Assembly: GCA_964560875.1 (NCBI GenBank)
Contig: CAZLMW010000056.1
Location: forward strand, 1-50,470
From: CAZLMW01 sp964560875
GTDB lineage: Bacteria; Myxococcota_A; UBA9042
Length of the DNA stretch: 50,470 bases
Direction of reading: 5' to 3'
Positions 10,728 through 19,826 of the stretch are shown piece by piece (the stretch's first letter is position 1; every line of letters starts with the position of its first letter). Under the pieces are notes generated by a model. The model was not told the DNA's origin. It searched no databases and saw only the letters and a list, made by a program, of their open reading frames with translations. A program made the position numbers and the translations under genes.

Positions 10728-12502
10728 GCTCTTGTCTGCAGCAGCAGCGACCTGGACGCCGGGTGGCTGCGCGCGTGGGGCGACCTCGATCGGGGTTTCG
10801 GCTCGCCGGAATTTCAGTCGCGCTGTTGGCGACGCTTGGGGGATGCAAAACTGTGCGCGACTTCCTGATTCCGCCGGCATCGGTTCAACACGCGCGCCTG
10901 CGCAGCAGCAATGAGCGTGACCGCGCGGCCTTGATCCTTCGCAACGCCAACTTCGGCGACGGCCAAAAGGGCATGGTCGCCATCGGCCGCGGCACGATCC
11001 TCGGCGTGGGGTCCGAAGCTGAAGTCGCCCACCTCATCGGTCCAGGCACCAAGCTGCGCGACGTTCGTTCAGGCTGGCTCAGTCCCGGATTCGTCGACAG
11101 CCACGTGCACCTCGACGGCATGGCCATGATCCGTGACGGCATCGATCTGCGCGCCATCAAGGATCGCACCGAGCTCAAGAAGCGACTCGCCGAAGCGGCC
11201 GAACGGCGTGCCTTTGGCAGTTGGTTGTGGGCGTTTGGCGCCAGCAAGTCGCTGATCGACTCGCTGTCTGCCGATCGCCTCGACGAGCTGGTCCCCGGCT
11301 TGCCCGTATGGGTGTCCGCTGCCGATGGCCATGAGGCCGTTCTCAGCCGCGAACTGCTGGGCCTCTTCAGAGGATCCGCCAAGGGCGCTGTTGTTGGGAC
11401 GGAAGGCCGCCTGTCCGGAACCCAGGCCCGCGCCGCCTGGCGTCTGCTCGAGGCCCCGTCGCGCGCTCGAATCAAACCGCTGTTGCTCCGCGCCATGCGT
11501 GAAATCGGCGCGCTCGGCTACACCACGGTCCACTCGCTTGGCGTGTCCATGGACCTGCTCAAGATGCTGATCGACCTCGAAAACACGGGGCGACTGCATA
11601 CCCGCTGCCTCCTGTACCTCGACGCGGACTCCCAACGGGTGCGCAAGTGGGTCCAGGCGTACACGGCTCGGCTTCGCAACCGCACCAAGCGCCGCGATCG
11701 GTTCGAGCCCATCCAGCTTCTCGGCGACGGCGGCCGCCTCGTCAAAGTCGTCGGCCTGAAACTCTGGCTCGACGGCTCGCTGCGTGCACGTACCGCTGCG
11801 CTCACCTCCAACTACGCCGACGCACCCATCAAAGGTGCGTTGCACCACGACGACGACGATATCGCCTCGACACTGGCCCTCGCCGACGCCGCCGGTCTCC
11901 AGCTCGCTCTGCACGCGATCGGTGACGCGGCCGTCGCCCAGGTAGCCCGCGTCCTCAGGGCGACAAAGCGACCCGCGGGTGCGCTCCCTGTTCGCATCGA
12001 ACACGCCCAGATCGTCTCGCCGTCGACGCTCGCAGCGCTGCGTGGTCTACCCCTTGTTTGCGCGATTCAGCCCTTGCACGAGCGAGACGACAAATCGTTC
12101 GCGCGCGCCCGTCTCGGCGATCAGCGCATGAGCTGGGCCTATCGCGCCGCGTCCCTCGCTGAAGTCTGCACGGTCACAAGCGGCAGCGACGCCCCCGTGT
12201 CCGTTTCCGACCCGTGGCAGATGTGGCGGTACCTCGCCGGCGGCAAGCGCACCGATGGGGGCTCGTCCAGCGAGGTCATGACGGCGCAAGCGGCTTTCGA
12301 AACGCTTGCCGTCGACACGCTCGCGGGTCGTCCACTCACCGTCCGCGTTGGTGCGCCCGCCGATCTCATCCTGTGGTCGGCCAAGCCCACCCTCGACGGT
12401 CCGGCGCCCAAACCACTGCTGACCATCATCGACGGCGAAACCGTGCAGATCGACGGCTCACTGCCCCCGCCGCGGGTCGCTCCGTCCGTCCCGCGTCAAT
12501 AG
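10724..12502 (+). CDS. Amidohydrolase family 3 (YtcJ-like) lipoprotein
   Basis: 592 residues. The N-terminal hydrophobic stretch ends in ATLGGC, a lipobox, so this metal-dependent hydrolase appears membrane-anchored. The amidohydrolase signature is complete: GFVDSHVHLDG near residue 124 (two metal ligands), GLKLWLDGSL, LALHAIGDAAV, VRIEHAQIV, and the Asp motif VTSGSDAPVSVSDPW. Family members hydrolyse amide or other C-N bonds of small molecules; the substrate cannot be read from sequence. The ATG overlaps the upstream stop (ATGA), so translation is coupled to the cysteine-cluster protein. A lipid-anchored version is unusual in this mostly cytoplasmic family. Confidence 0.88.
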   Translation: MSSCLQQQRPGRRVAARVGRPRSGFRLAGISVALLATLGGCKTVRDFLIPPASVQHARLRSSNERDRAALILRNANFGDGQKGMVAIGRGTILGVGSEAEVAHLIGPGTKLRDVRSGWLSPGFVDSHVHLDGMAMIRDGIDLRAIKDRTELKKRLAEAAERRAFGSWLWAFGASKSLIDSLSADRLDELVPGLPVWVSAADGHEAVLSRELLGLFRGSAKGAVVGTEGRLSGTQARAAWRLLEAPSRARIKPLLLRAMREIGALGYTTVHSLGVSMDLLKMLIDLENTGRLHTRCLLYLDADSQRVRKWVQAYTARLRNRTKRRDRFEPIQLLGDGGRLVKVVGLKLWLDGSLRARTAALTSNYADAPIKGALHHDDDDIASTLALADAAGLQLALHAIGDAAVAQVARVLRATKRPAGALPVRIEHAQIVSPSTLAALRGLPLVCAIQPLHERDDKSFARARLGDQRMSWAYRAASLAEVCTVTSGSDAPVSVSDPWQMWRYLAGGKRTDGGSSSEVMTAQAAFETLAVDTLAGRPLTVRVGAPADLILWSAKPTLDGPAPKPLLTIIDGETVQIDGSLPPPRVAPSVPRQ

Positions 12503-12522
12503 CGTACAAGCCCAAAAAGCGA

Positions 12523-12551
12523 CGAGCCCAACCGCATTGCGATCGGGCTCG
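12523..12551. terminator. Hairpin between convergent genes
   Basis: CGAGCCC (12523-12529) pairs with GGGCTCG (12545-12551) across a 15-base loop. It lies between the convergent ends of the amidohydrolase and tail-tube genes. There is no clear U-tract, so this is only a candidate bidirectional terminator. Confidence 0.4.
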
Positions 12552-12572
12552 AAGCGTCGGTTTGTGAGTCGG

Positions 12573-13646
12573 TTACGCGGCGACGCGCTCCACCGTGCGA
12601 ACTTGCAGCTCAAGCTCCTCGATCATCGCGTTGGATGACTGCGCATCGAGCTGGAAGCCGGCCCATCGTGACGGCCACACTTCAAAGAGGTTGTAGCGCA
12701 CGACTTCGCGGTCGTTGTCGTCGGCGATGAGGATGACCGACGCGCTCTTGTGCTCGATCTCGCCCTCCATCGACTTCTTCATCCAGTCCCAGAGGATCGC
12801 CGTGTTGATGTAGCCCTTCTTGAGCACGATCGGCGAAACCTTGGGGCGCCCGGGAATCTGCCGCGGGTACTTATCGGTGCCACCCTGGTACTCGATCATC
12901 TCGATCTCGGCGGTCAGGCCGTCGACCGCAGTGAACGCGCCAGCCTGGATCTTCTCGATCTCGATCTTGAAGCGGAACCCGCCCCAGTGATCGAACTTGC
13001 GCTCTGGCGGTGGGGGCTTGGCCGCGGGCGGCTTGACCTTCGGCTTGTCCGGCTTGAACCCGAGGATGTCGAGCGCCTTGGCGTGCAAGTCGTCGACGAT
13101 GCCGTCGGCCTGCTTCTGCAGGTTGTCGATCAGGCCGTCAGCGTCCTTCTTGAGCTTGCCGATTTCCTTGTTGGCCAGCTTCTCGAGCTCGTTGACACCC
13201 TTCTTGGCGAGGTCTTTGAGCGGTCCGGGCAGGTTGCTGTTGTCGATCGCGTTGTTCAGCCAGTCTTTGGCGTTCTTGACGATCCCGTTGATCTCTTTTT
13301 CGGCCTTGGCGACCGCTTCCTTGGCCTTCTTGGCGCCTTCAGCGACAACTTCGTGGGCCTTCTTGTCGGCCTCGTCGACCGCCTTCTTGGCCTCTTTCTT
13401 GGCTTTGTCGACCGCCTTGACCGCGCCCTTGTAGGCCGCGCTGTTCGCGTCCTTGGCGGCCTTCTTGATCGGCCCGGGCAGCTTGGAGTCTTCGACCTTC
13501 TTGTCGATGCTGCTCTTGGTCTCGCCGAGCTTTTTCTCGCCGTCCTCGCGGGTCTTCTTCAGATCCTTCGAGGCGCCGTCCGAGGACTTCTTGATGCCCG
13601 AAGCGGCCTCGTTGACCTTCTTATTGATGTCGTCTTTCCAACCCAT
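12573..13646 (-). CDS. Contractile-tail inner-tube (gp19-like) protein with LEA-like N-terminal extension
   Basis: 357 residues from the ATG at 13646, which has GGAGAG six to seven bases upstream (an in-frame GTG at 13658 is less likely). Residues 217-357 match the T4 gp19/phage-tail-region family used in contractile tails and extracellular injection systems: FRFKIEIEKIQAGAF, GLTAEIEMIEYQGG, PIVLKKGYI, LWDWMKKSMEG, VVRYNLFEVWPSRWAGF and EELELQVRT. Residues 1-216 are a low-complexity Lys/Ala/Asp amphipathic helix region resembling LEA or apolipoprotein repeats. It holds two related segments about 84 residues apart (SKLPGPIKKAAKD and SNLPGPLKDLAKK). No sheath, baseplate, spike or ATPase gene is nearby. 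Likely a solitary tube protein or effector carrier; its function is open. Confidence 0.8.
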   Translation of the reverse strand: MGWKDDINKKVNEAASGIKKSSDGASKDLKKTREDGEKKLGETKSSIDKKVEDSKLPGPIKKAAKDANSAAYKGAVKAVDKAKKEAKKAVDEADKKAHEVVAEGAKKAKEAVAKAEKEINGIVKNAKDWLNNAIDNSNLPGPLKDLAKKGVNELEKLANKEIGKLKKDADGLIDNLQKQADGIVDDLHAKALDILGFKPDKPKVKPPAAKPPPPERKFDHWGGFRFKIEIEKIQAGAFTAVDGLTAEIEMIEYQGGTDKYPRQIPGRPKVSPIVLKKGYINTAILWDWMKKSMEGEIEHKSASVILIADDNDREVVRYNLFEVWPSRWAGFQLDAQSSNAMIEELELQVRTVERVAA

Positions 13647-13796
13647 CGGACTCTCCACACCGTTTGCCAGCCTATGCTAGCGCGGGTGTCTTGCGACGTG
13701 CACTGCGGTCTGTCTCGAGCAGCGAGCCGCCGGGGTCCGGGGGCTCCTATGACCGTTGTCGGCCCGACCTTGGGGCTTCCTGGCGCGATGATTTCG

Positions 13797-15722
13797 CTAC
13801 CAGGCGACTTCCATGGTCGCTTTGCTGCGCCACACATTCCAGAGCTGGTCGCTTTCGCGTTCCCGGATCTGGTTTTTGTGCAGGTACTCAAGGTGATAAC
13901 CGGCTCGCAACCCCCCAAATGAATAGCTCGCTTGCAGGTAGGTCGAGATCCGTTCGGTCTCGTCGTCCCCGTAGCCAAGCTCCAGCGTACCCCGTCGGTT
14001 CTCCTCGAACCAGCGATCGACGCGTGTACCAAGTGCAACTTTCACGCCATCACTCACAATCGCGGCCAATTTCAGGCCACCTTGGAGGATATGACCCACA
14101 TAATCGTCGTCGGGACCCTCGAGGCTACGGAAGTCTTTATCGAGGATGTACTTGGCCTTCCAATGCAGCTCTAAACCGCGGCCTGCGTCGAATTGTTTGA
14201 CCCCACGGAGGACCACGATCTGGCTCCTTCGCCACTGGTTTCGGTGGTACACCGAGCGCGGATCGCGGCCGCGATCGCTGACGTTGGCATAATCGTACAA
14301 TCCGGTGTCTGTGTAGCCGTCGCTGTGCAGGAAGTCGGGGTAGAGGCTGTCGACGTCCCGATTTTGAGCGTCCGTGTTGAAGCGCAGGAACGTGTATTCG
14401 AGCTCGATCTTGATGTCGCCGTCCTCGTTTTCGAAGGTCGCGAGCGCGGTCGCGCCGTGCCATCCGATGCACGATTCGACCCACTGCTCGTCCCAATCGA
14501 CGAATTCATTGGCGAGATTCAGCGTCGGCAGCTGGCCGCCGCCGAGGAAGCCTTCGGTCAACAACACGTCCGCTTCACGCCGGCCGCCGAAGATCGCGTT
14601 GTATTCGCTGCCGATGTTGAAGTACTCGGCCTTGAACGACAGGCCCCACTCCAGCGGGTCGTCCGTGGCGAAGCGCGCCTTCACAGCCAAATCGTCGGTG
14701 TTCTTGTAGACGACGGGCGAGATTCCCTGGTTCAGTTTGACCCCGTTTGCGGTCATGTTTTCGTCGATGCGCTGCTGCGAATAGGCGACCAGTGCGTCGA
14801 TCCGGCTGGTCTCACCGAGCTCCTGTTCGATCTCGAGCGTGGCGTTGATGGCGCCGTAGCGTGTGTACAAATCGACGGCGTGGTCGGCTTGGCAACCGGG
14901 GATCGAATGCCCCAGCTTGTCCTTGCAGCCGGGGTTGGTAGACCCCAAGGCGTCGGGATCGGCGGGGTCGACTTCCAGGTCGCGCGTCATCGTGCCGACG
15001 AATCGGATGGTCGTGCCGTCGGTCGGCTGCCATCGAAGCGTCGCGGCGTACGCCCAATCTGCGGACCAAAACGGGTTCTGCAACGCGGGATCGCCCAACC
15101 CGGTTGACCACCACGGTCCAACCCAGAGCTTCGGCAGGGCGACGGCGGCGAGCAGGTATTGCAGCGGGTTGTCCCCGCCGATGTGTCCGCTGACGAAGTA
15201 GCCCTTGCCGTTGTCGCGGTCGATGAAGCGCAGTCGGCCGATGGTCCACGGGTTGAACATGCCCAGGTCGGAGGACCCGATGCGGATGTAGTCGATGCCG
15301 TATGCCTGTGGGCTGACCTGGATCCACGTGCCGCGCAGCTTCATGTACGACGCGCGGTTCATGCCGACCGAGTCGCCGGACGTGTTGATCTTGTTGCCGT
15401 ACATCCGGTTGCCGGACTCCCAGTAGTCCTGCCACCTCTCGCCGAAGCGCGACGAAACGCGGGCGCCCGCCAACACGAAATCGGACACGCGGCCCTTGAA
15501 GTTGAGCTCGAACTCGCTGCCTACGCCGTTGCCGCCCTTGATCTGGTCGGCCCAAAACGGGTTGCCGCGCCAGAGCAGGCCCTGGGTGTCGTCGTTTGTC
15601 GTCAGGTGCTTGGTGTAGATCTTGGCGCCGATGTCGAATTTGGAGAGGTCGGCGCGCGCGCTGGCGGCGACGGTGAGCGACGCAATACCGATCGCAACTG
15701 CGATCCGGGTTCGATACTGCAC
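13797..15722 (-). CDS. Putative outer-membrane beta-barrel protein
   Basis: 641 residues from the GTG at 15722. The frame continues upstream to 16250, but that part is antisense-like basic sequence inside the next gene. At the GTG a normal signal peptide begins (RTRIAVAIGIASLTVAASARA, cut before DLSKFD), with AAGG upstream. The mature chain is rich in Trp, Tyr and Gly with alternating strands (GSEFELNFKGRVSDFVLAG, GLELHWKAKYILDKDF, GGLRAGYHLEYLHK). It ends in ATMEVAW, a terminal aromatic typical of barrel proteins. Its gene is 95 bases downstream of the glucodextranase-C-like gene, so the two probably form an operon, perhaps for glycan binding or uptake. The transport role is inferred. Confidence 0.65.
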   Translation of the reverse strand: MQYRTRIAVAIGIASLTVAASARADLSKFDIGAKIYTKHLTTNDDTQGLLWRGNPFWADQIKGGNGVGSEFELNFKGRVSDFVLAGARVSSRFGERWQDYWESGNRMYGNKINTSGDSVGMNRASYMKLRGTWIQVSPQAYGIDYIRIGSSDLGMFNPWTIGRLRFIDRDNGKGYFVSGHIGGDNPLQYLLAAVALPKLWVGPWWSTGLGDPALQNPFWSADWAYAATLRWQPTDGTTIRFVGTMTRDLEVDPADPDALGSTNPGCKDKLGHSIPGCQADHAVDLYTRYGAINATLEIEQELGETSRIDALVAYSQQRIDENMTANGVKLNQGISPVVYKNTDDLAVKARFATDDPLEWGLSFKAEYFNIGSEYNAIFGGRREADVLLTEGFLGGGQLPTLNLANEFVDWDEQWVESCIGWHGATALATFENEDGDIKIELEYTFLRFNTDAQNRDVDSLYPDFLHSDGYTDTGLYDYANVSDRGRDPRSVYHRNQWRRSQIVVLRGVKQFDAGRGLELHWKAKYILDKDFRSLEGPDDDYVGHILQGGLKLAAIVSDGVKVALGTRVDRWFEENRRGTLELGYGDDETERISTYLQASYSFGGLRAGYHLEYLHKNQIRERESDQLWNVWRSKATMEVAW

Positions 15723-15817
15723 GGATGGACCTTGGTGGGAATGAGGCCTGGGGCGCGCGCCGAGACACGTGGCGCGGAAACGGCCTGCGGGAAGCTGTGG
15801 CCAGGCGGCAGCGGTGC

Positions 15818-16645
15818 CTATTTGAACGGGTAGATCATCGGCAGCGTCGCGACCTTCTTTTTGCAGACGTACTGCAACGCTGCGAACTGCGCGCGGGCTT
15901 CGGAAGCGTCGCCTTTGGCTTTGCCAGCGAGCATGTCGATGACGTGCGGGTCGCAGTTGCTGTCGTGGCCGCCGCCGAAGCGATGCTGGCCGCGGATTTC
16001 GTTGACCCGCCGCGTGAGGATGTCCTTCTTGTCGGGGTAACCCTCGTTGGACTGCATCACGACCTGGAAGCCCCAATCCTTGGTCGGCTGGCCGAGGTCC
16101 TTCTTCTTGACGATCGCGATAAGCGTCTTGCCACGGGCCTTGGTCTTGCGCGGAATCACGACGTCTTTGCGCATCTTCTTGGCCTTGTAGCGGACCTCCG
16201 ACGACAGCCGCAGCTTGCCCTGCGGGCTGATGAGCACGAGCTTGTCCCACGCCTCATCCGCCTTGAAGTTCGCGCTGCCGAGCCCGGGAAGCGGCCGGGT
16301 GTGGCCCTTGCCGGCCTTGTGGTTGGTGTCGATGTAGATCTGCACGAACTGCAGCGAGAAGCCGTTGCCGTCCCAGTCCTTGCTGTTCCAGACGTCCTTG
16401 ATGCGCGCGCCGATCGTGACCTTGAACTCGATCGAGCTGCCCTTGTCCTTGATCTGGACCGAACGCAGGTCGAACGACTTGGCGGTGTAGGCCGGGTCGG
16501 TTGGGTAGACGTACTTGCCGGGACCTTTGTCGTCGCCGGCGGGATCCTTGAGCGTGATCTTCTTGGCCGGGTCGGCGGCCTGGACGGGCGCGGCGAAGGC
16601 CATGGCGATGAGCGCGGTGACTACGAGTGCGACTTTGCGGTGCAT
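15818..16645 (-). CDS. Exported protein with glucodextranase C-terminal-type (carbohydrate/envelope-binding) domain
   Basis: 275 residues. The frame opens at 16783, but the ATG at 16645 has GGAGGG five bases upstream and starts a classical signal peptide (MHRKVALVVTALIAMAFAAP, then VQAA). The mature part begins with DPAGDDKGPGKYVYPTDP and continues with FDLRSVQIKD, FVQIYIDTNH and GLGSANFKADEAWDKLVLIS. This is the signature of the glucodextranase C-terminal domain, a binding module found beside glycosidases and in S-layer-like settings. Here it stands alone, without a catalytic domain. The C-terminal tail has a CDPHVIDML...YVCKKK pair that may form a disulfide. Likely a periplasmic or surface sugar-binding protein acting with the following barrel protein. 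Confidence 0.7.
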   Translation of the reverse strand: MHRKVALVVTALIAMAFAAPVQAADPAKKITLKDPAGDDKGPGKYVYPTDPAYTAKSFDLRSVQIKDKGSSIEFKVTIGARIKDVWNSKDWDGNGFSLQFVQIYIDTNHKAGKGHTRPLPGLGSANFKADEAWDKLVLISPQGKLRLSSEVRYKAKKMRKDVVIPRKTKARGKTLIAIVKKKDLGQPTKDWGFQVVMQSNEGYPDKKDILTRRVNEIRGQHRFGGGHDSNCDPHVIDMLAGKAKGDASEARAQFAALQYVCKKKVATLPMIYPFK

Positions 16646-16810
16646 GGATCCCTCCGGGGCGGCTTCAAAAAGCGCGCGGAATGTGAGGGCGCAACGCAGC
16701 GGTGTCAAGCGGTATTCGGCGGTTACGGACGGGTCACTGCGAGCGATCCCGAGCCGGCTTGCGGTTTGTTGGGGATTTCTCAACAGCGCCCGCCTCTGGG
16801 CTTCAACGGA

Positions 16811-17734
16811 TCAAAGGCCGACGGCCTTGAGGGCTTCGGCGGCTTCGGTTTGCAGCTCGCTGAGCTCTTCGGGCGCGACGACCTGCAGATCGATGTAGAG
16901 ATCGCCTCGCTCGTCTTTCGTGCCGAGTTTGGCGGCGCCTTCACCGCGAATCCGCACCGTTTTGCCGCCTGGCTTGACCTTCAGCTTGCGCTCGCCGTCG
17001 AGGGTTGGGACCTCGATCGAGCCGCCCAGCAGCATGGTGCTCGGCGGGATCTCGACCTGGGTGCGCAGATCGTCGCCGTCGAGCTGAAAGCGCATGTCCT
17101 CTTCGACCTTCACCTTCAGGAAGAGATCGCCGGGACCGCCCGCGCCGGGGTGGCCCTTGCCCTTGACCCGCAGCTTCTTGCCGGTGCGGATCCCGGGTGG
17201 AATGCGCACGGTCAGATCCCGCGCTTCGCCGCCGATGGTGACGTGCAGGTGGCGCTCTGAGCCTTTCATCGCCTCGTAGAAGCTGATGGTGATCGGTACC
17301 TCGGCGTTGACGCCTTTCTTCGGCTTGGGCCGGGGCCGGGGACGACCACCGGGCGCGCCACGACCGCCGCCGAACATGTCGAAGATGGACGATCCGCCGC
17401 CGCCGCCGCCGCGGCCGAAGTTGAACGAGAACCCGCCGCCCGACTTCACGCCCATCTGCTCGAGGATGTCGCTGATGTCGAAGTCGCGGAGGATGTCTTC
17501 GGTCGACCACTGTTGGCCGAACTGCTGATCGCCGAACTGGTCGTACTGACGACGTTTGTCGGCGTCTGACAGCACCGCGTACGCTTCGGAGACGTCTTTG
17601 AACTTCTCTTCGGCCGCCGCGTCGTCCGGGTTGCGGTCGGGGTGGTATTTCATCGCGAGCTTGCGATAGGCCTTCTTGATCTCGTCTTGGCTCGCAGCCT
17701 TATCGACGCCGAGTGTTTCGTAGAATTTCGACAT
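16811..17734 (-). CDS. DnaJ-family co-chaperone (CbpA-like, no zinc finger)
   Basis: 307 residues. The J-domain is at residues 1-70, with HPD at 31-33 (KYHPDRNPDD) and the end EAYAVLSDADKRRQYDQFG. It is followed by a Gly/Phe-rich linker (GGGFSFNFGRGGGGGG, FDMFGGG) and the two C-terminal beta-sandwich domains (TISFYEAMKGSERHL, LTVRIPPGIRTGKKLRVKGK, DLYIDLQVVAPEEL). There is no CxxCxGxG zinc-finger repeat, so it is a type II/CbpA-like J protein. It should deliver substrates to DnaK and stimulate its ATPase. The gene lies 126 bases after dnaK on the same strand, an operon arrangement that supports pairing. Confidence 0.92.
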   Translation of the reverse strand: MSKFYETLGVDKAASQDEIKKAYRKLAMKYHPDRNPDDAAAEEKFKDVSEAYAVLSDADKRRQYDQFGDQQFGQQWSTEDILRDFDISDILEQMGVKSGGGFSFNFGRGGGGGGSSIFDMFGGGRGAPGGRPRPRPKPKKGVNAEVPITISFYEAMKGSERHLHVTIGGEARDLTVRIPPGIRTGKKLRVKGKGHPGAGGPGDLFLKVKVEEDMRFQLDGDDLRTQVEIPPSTMLLGGSIEVPTLDGERKLKVKPGGKTVRIRGEGAAKLGTKDERGDLYIDLQVVAPEELSELQTEAAEALKAVGL

Positions 17735-17755
17735 GACCGTCTCAGTGCTGGGGAC

Positions 17756-17785
17756 GACTGCCCAGGAAGCGACTGCCCAGGAAGC
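17756..17785. repeat. Two tandem 15-bp copies in the dnaJ-dnaK spacer
   Basis: GACTGCCCAGGAAGC occurs twice head-to-tail between dnaK and the dnaJ-like gene. It has no coding assignment and is most likely a slippage duplication. Confidence 0.7.
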
Positions 17786-17860
17786 GAACGGGGCGCCGAC
17801 AACGGGGTTCCGTCATCGACGCCCCGGCGCCGTAATTGGTACGTGGAACCCGAGGGATTC

Positions 17861-19783
17861 CTAGTTGACCTCGAACTCAGCGTCCACGACGTCGTCACCT
17901 TTGTCATCGGACTTGTCGTCGGCCTCGGCGTCGGCTGCACCAGCGGCGGCGGCGGCGGCAGCAGCGGCGGGGTCACCGGCACCAGCGGCCTGGCCGTACA
18001 TGGCTTCGGACAGCTTGAACGCGGCGGCCTTGAGCTCTTCCTGGGTCGCCTTGATGCGGTCGATGTCTTCGGACTTGAGCGCCTCTTTCGCGGCCTCGAG
18101 CGCCTTTTCGAGCGACGCTTTGTCGCTGTCCTGGAGCTTGTCGCCGTTGTCCTTCAGCAGCTTCTCCGTCTGGTAGACGGCGGCGTCGGCCTGGTTGCGT
18201 GCTTCGACGGCCTCGCGGGCCTTCTTGTCGTCTTCGGCGTGCTGTTCGGCGTCCTTGATGAGGCTCTCGATCTCGGAGTCGGACAGACCGCTGCCGCCCT
18301 GGACCGTGATCTTCTGCTCCTTGCCGGTGGCCTTGTCCTTGGCCGACACGTTGAGGATGCCGTTGGCGTCGATGTCGAACGTCACCTCAATCTGCGGGAC
18401 ACCGCGGGGCGCCGGCGGGATGCCTTCGAGGTTGAACTGGCCGAGCAGCTTGTTGTCGCGGGCCATCTCGCGCTCGCCCTGCAGCACCTTGATCGTCACG
18501 GCGTTTTGGCCGTCTTCGGCAGTGCTGAAGACCTCGGTCTTGCGGTGCGGGATGGTGGTGTTGCGCTTGACCAGCGTGGTCATGACGCCGCCCATGGTCT
18601 CGACACCGAGGCTGAGCGGGGTCACGTCGAGCAGGAGCATGTCCTTGACATCACCGGCGAGCACACCGGCCTGGACCGCGGCGCCGAGCGCGACGACCTC
18701 GTCGGGGTTGACCGACTGGTTGGGCTCCTTGCCGAAGATCTCCTTGACGATCTCGCGCACCTTCGGGATGCGGGTCGAACCGCCGACCAGGATGACCTCG
18801 TCGATATCGCTGGGCTTGCAACCCGCGTCGGCGAGCGCCTTCTTGCAAGGTTCGTAGACACGCTGGAACACGTCGTCGCAAAGCGCTTCGAGCTTGGCGC
18901 GGGTGACCTTGTTCTGAAGGTGCTTGGGACCGCTCGCGTCCATCGTGATGAACGCGAGGTTGATGTCGGTCTCGGTCGTCGTCGAAAGCTCTTTCTTGGC
19001 CTTCTCCGCCGCTTCCTTCAGGCGCTGCATTGCCATCTTGTCCGCGGACAGGTCGATGCCCTGGTCCTTCTTGAACTCGTCGACCAGGTAGCGGATGAGC
19101 GCGTTGTCCACGTCATCGCCACCGAGGCGCGTGTCGCCGTTGGTCGCCTTCACCTCGACGACATTGTCGCTGACTTCAAGGATCGAGATGTCGAACGTGC
19201 CGCCGCCGAGGTCGAAAACCGCGATGGTCTCTTCGGTCTTCTTGTCGGTGCCGTACGCCAGCGCGGCCGCGGTGGGCTCGTTGACGATGCGCTTGACATC
19301 GAGGCCCGCGATGCGGCCAGCGTCCTTGGTGGCGGAGCGTTGGCTGTCGTTGAAATAAGCCGGGACGGTGATGACGGCCTCGGTGACGCCGTGGCCAAGA
19401 TAAGCCTCGGCGGCCTCCTTCAGCTTCGCGAGGACCTTGGCGCTCACCTCCGGCGGGCTCATGAGCTTGTCACCGGCGAAAAGGTGGGCATCGCCGTTGT
19501 CGGACGCACGGACCTCGTAGGGAATGTGGTCAAGCTCGCTCTTCACTTCGCTGTACTTGCGGCCGATGAAGCGCTTGGCGCTGTAGACGGTGTTTGTCGG
19601 ATTGACGACCGCCTGGCGCAGCGCGATCTGACCGACGAGGACTTCGCCCTTGTCGTTCCACGCCACAACCGATGGGGTCGTGCGGTTGCCTTCTTGGTTG
19701 GCGATGACCTTGGGCTGGCCGCCTTCCATGACGGCGACGACCGAGTTGGTCGTACCCAGGTCGATGCCGATGATCTTACCCAT
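17861..19783 (-). CDS. dnaK: Chaperone DnaK (Hsp70)
   Basis: 640 residues, the usual DnaK length. Signatures are GIDLGTTNS at residues 4-12, IFDLGGGTFD-type VFDLGGGTFDIS, the DEVILVGGSTRIPKV motif, and the substrate-binding domain with linker LLLDVTPLSLG. It ends in an Ala-rich lid and a C-terminus EVN preceded by an acidic stretch. It folds and protects proteins in the cytoplasm in an ATP cycle with DnaJ and GrpE; grpE is not in the window. AAGGAGA lies eight bases before the ATG. The upstream region carries a TTGACA -35 and a palindrome in the leader, described separately. An antisense open frame covers most of the gene and is a GC artefact. Confidence 0.98.
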   Translation of the reverse strand: MGKIIGIDLGTTNSVVAVMEGGQPKVIANQEGNRTTPSVVAWNDKGEVLVGQIALRQAVVNPTNTVYSAKRFIGRKYSEVKSELDHIPYEVRASDNGDAHLFAGDKLMSPPEVSAKVLAKLKEAAEAYLGHGVTEAVITVPAYFNDSQRSATKDAGRIAGLDVKRIVNEPTAAALAYGTDKKTEETIAVFDLGGGTFDISILEVSDNVVEVKATNGDTRLGGDDVDNALIRYLVDEFKKDQGIDLSADKMAMQRLKEAAEKAKKELSTTTETDINLAFITMDASGPKHLQNKVTRAKLEALCDDVFQRVYEPCKKALADAGCKPSDIDEVILVGGSTRIPKVREIVKEIFGKEPNQSVNPDEVVALGAAVQAGVLAGDVKDMLLLDVTPLSLGVETMGGVMTTLVKRNTTIPHRKTEVFSTAEDGQNAVTIKVLQGEREMARDNKLLGQFNLEGIPPAPRGVPQIEVTFDIDANGILNVSAKDKATGKEQKITVQGGSGLSDSEIESLIKDAEQHAEDDKKAREAVEARNQADAAVYQTEKLLKDNGDKLQDSDKASLEKALEAAKEALKSEDIDRIKATQEELKAAAFKLSEAMYGQAAGAGDPAAAAAAAAAGAADAEADDKSDDKGDDVVDAEFEVN

Positions 19784-19826
19784 GATGCGAGTCTCCTTCG
19801 TGGTGGCCAGACGCCCCGGAATGGGT

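Noticed and set aside
15723..16250. Upstream extension of the 641-residue barrel protein
   Set aside because: This part overlaps the glucodextranase-C-like gene on the same strand in another frame and reads as Arg/Gln/Ala noise; a proper signal peptide begins at GTG 15722.
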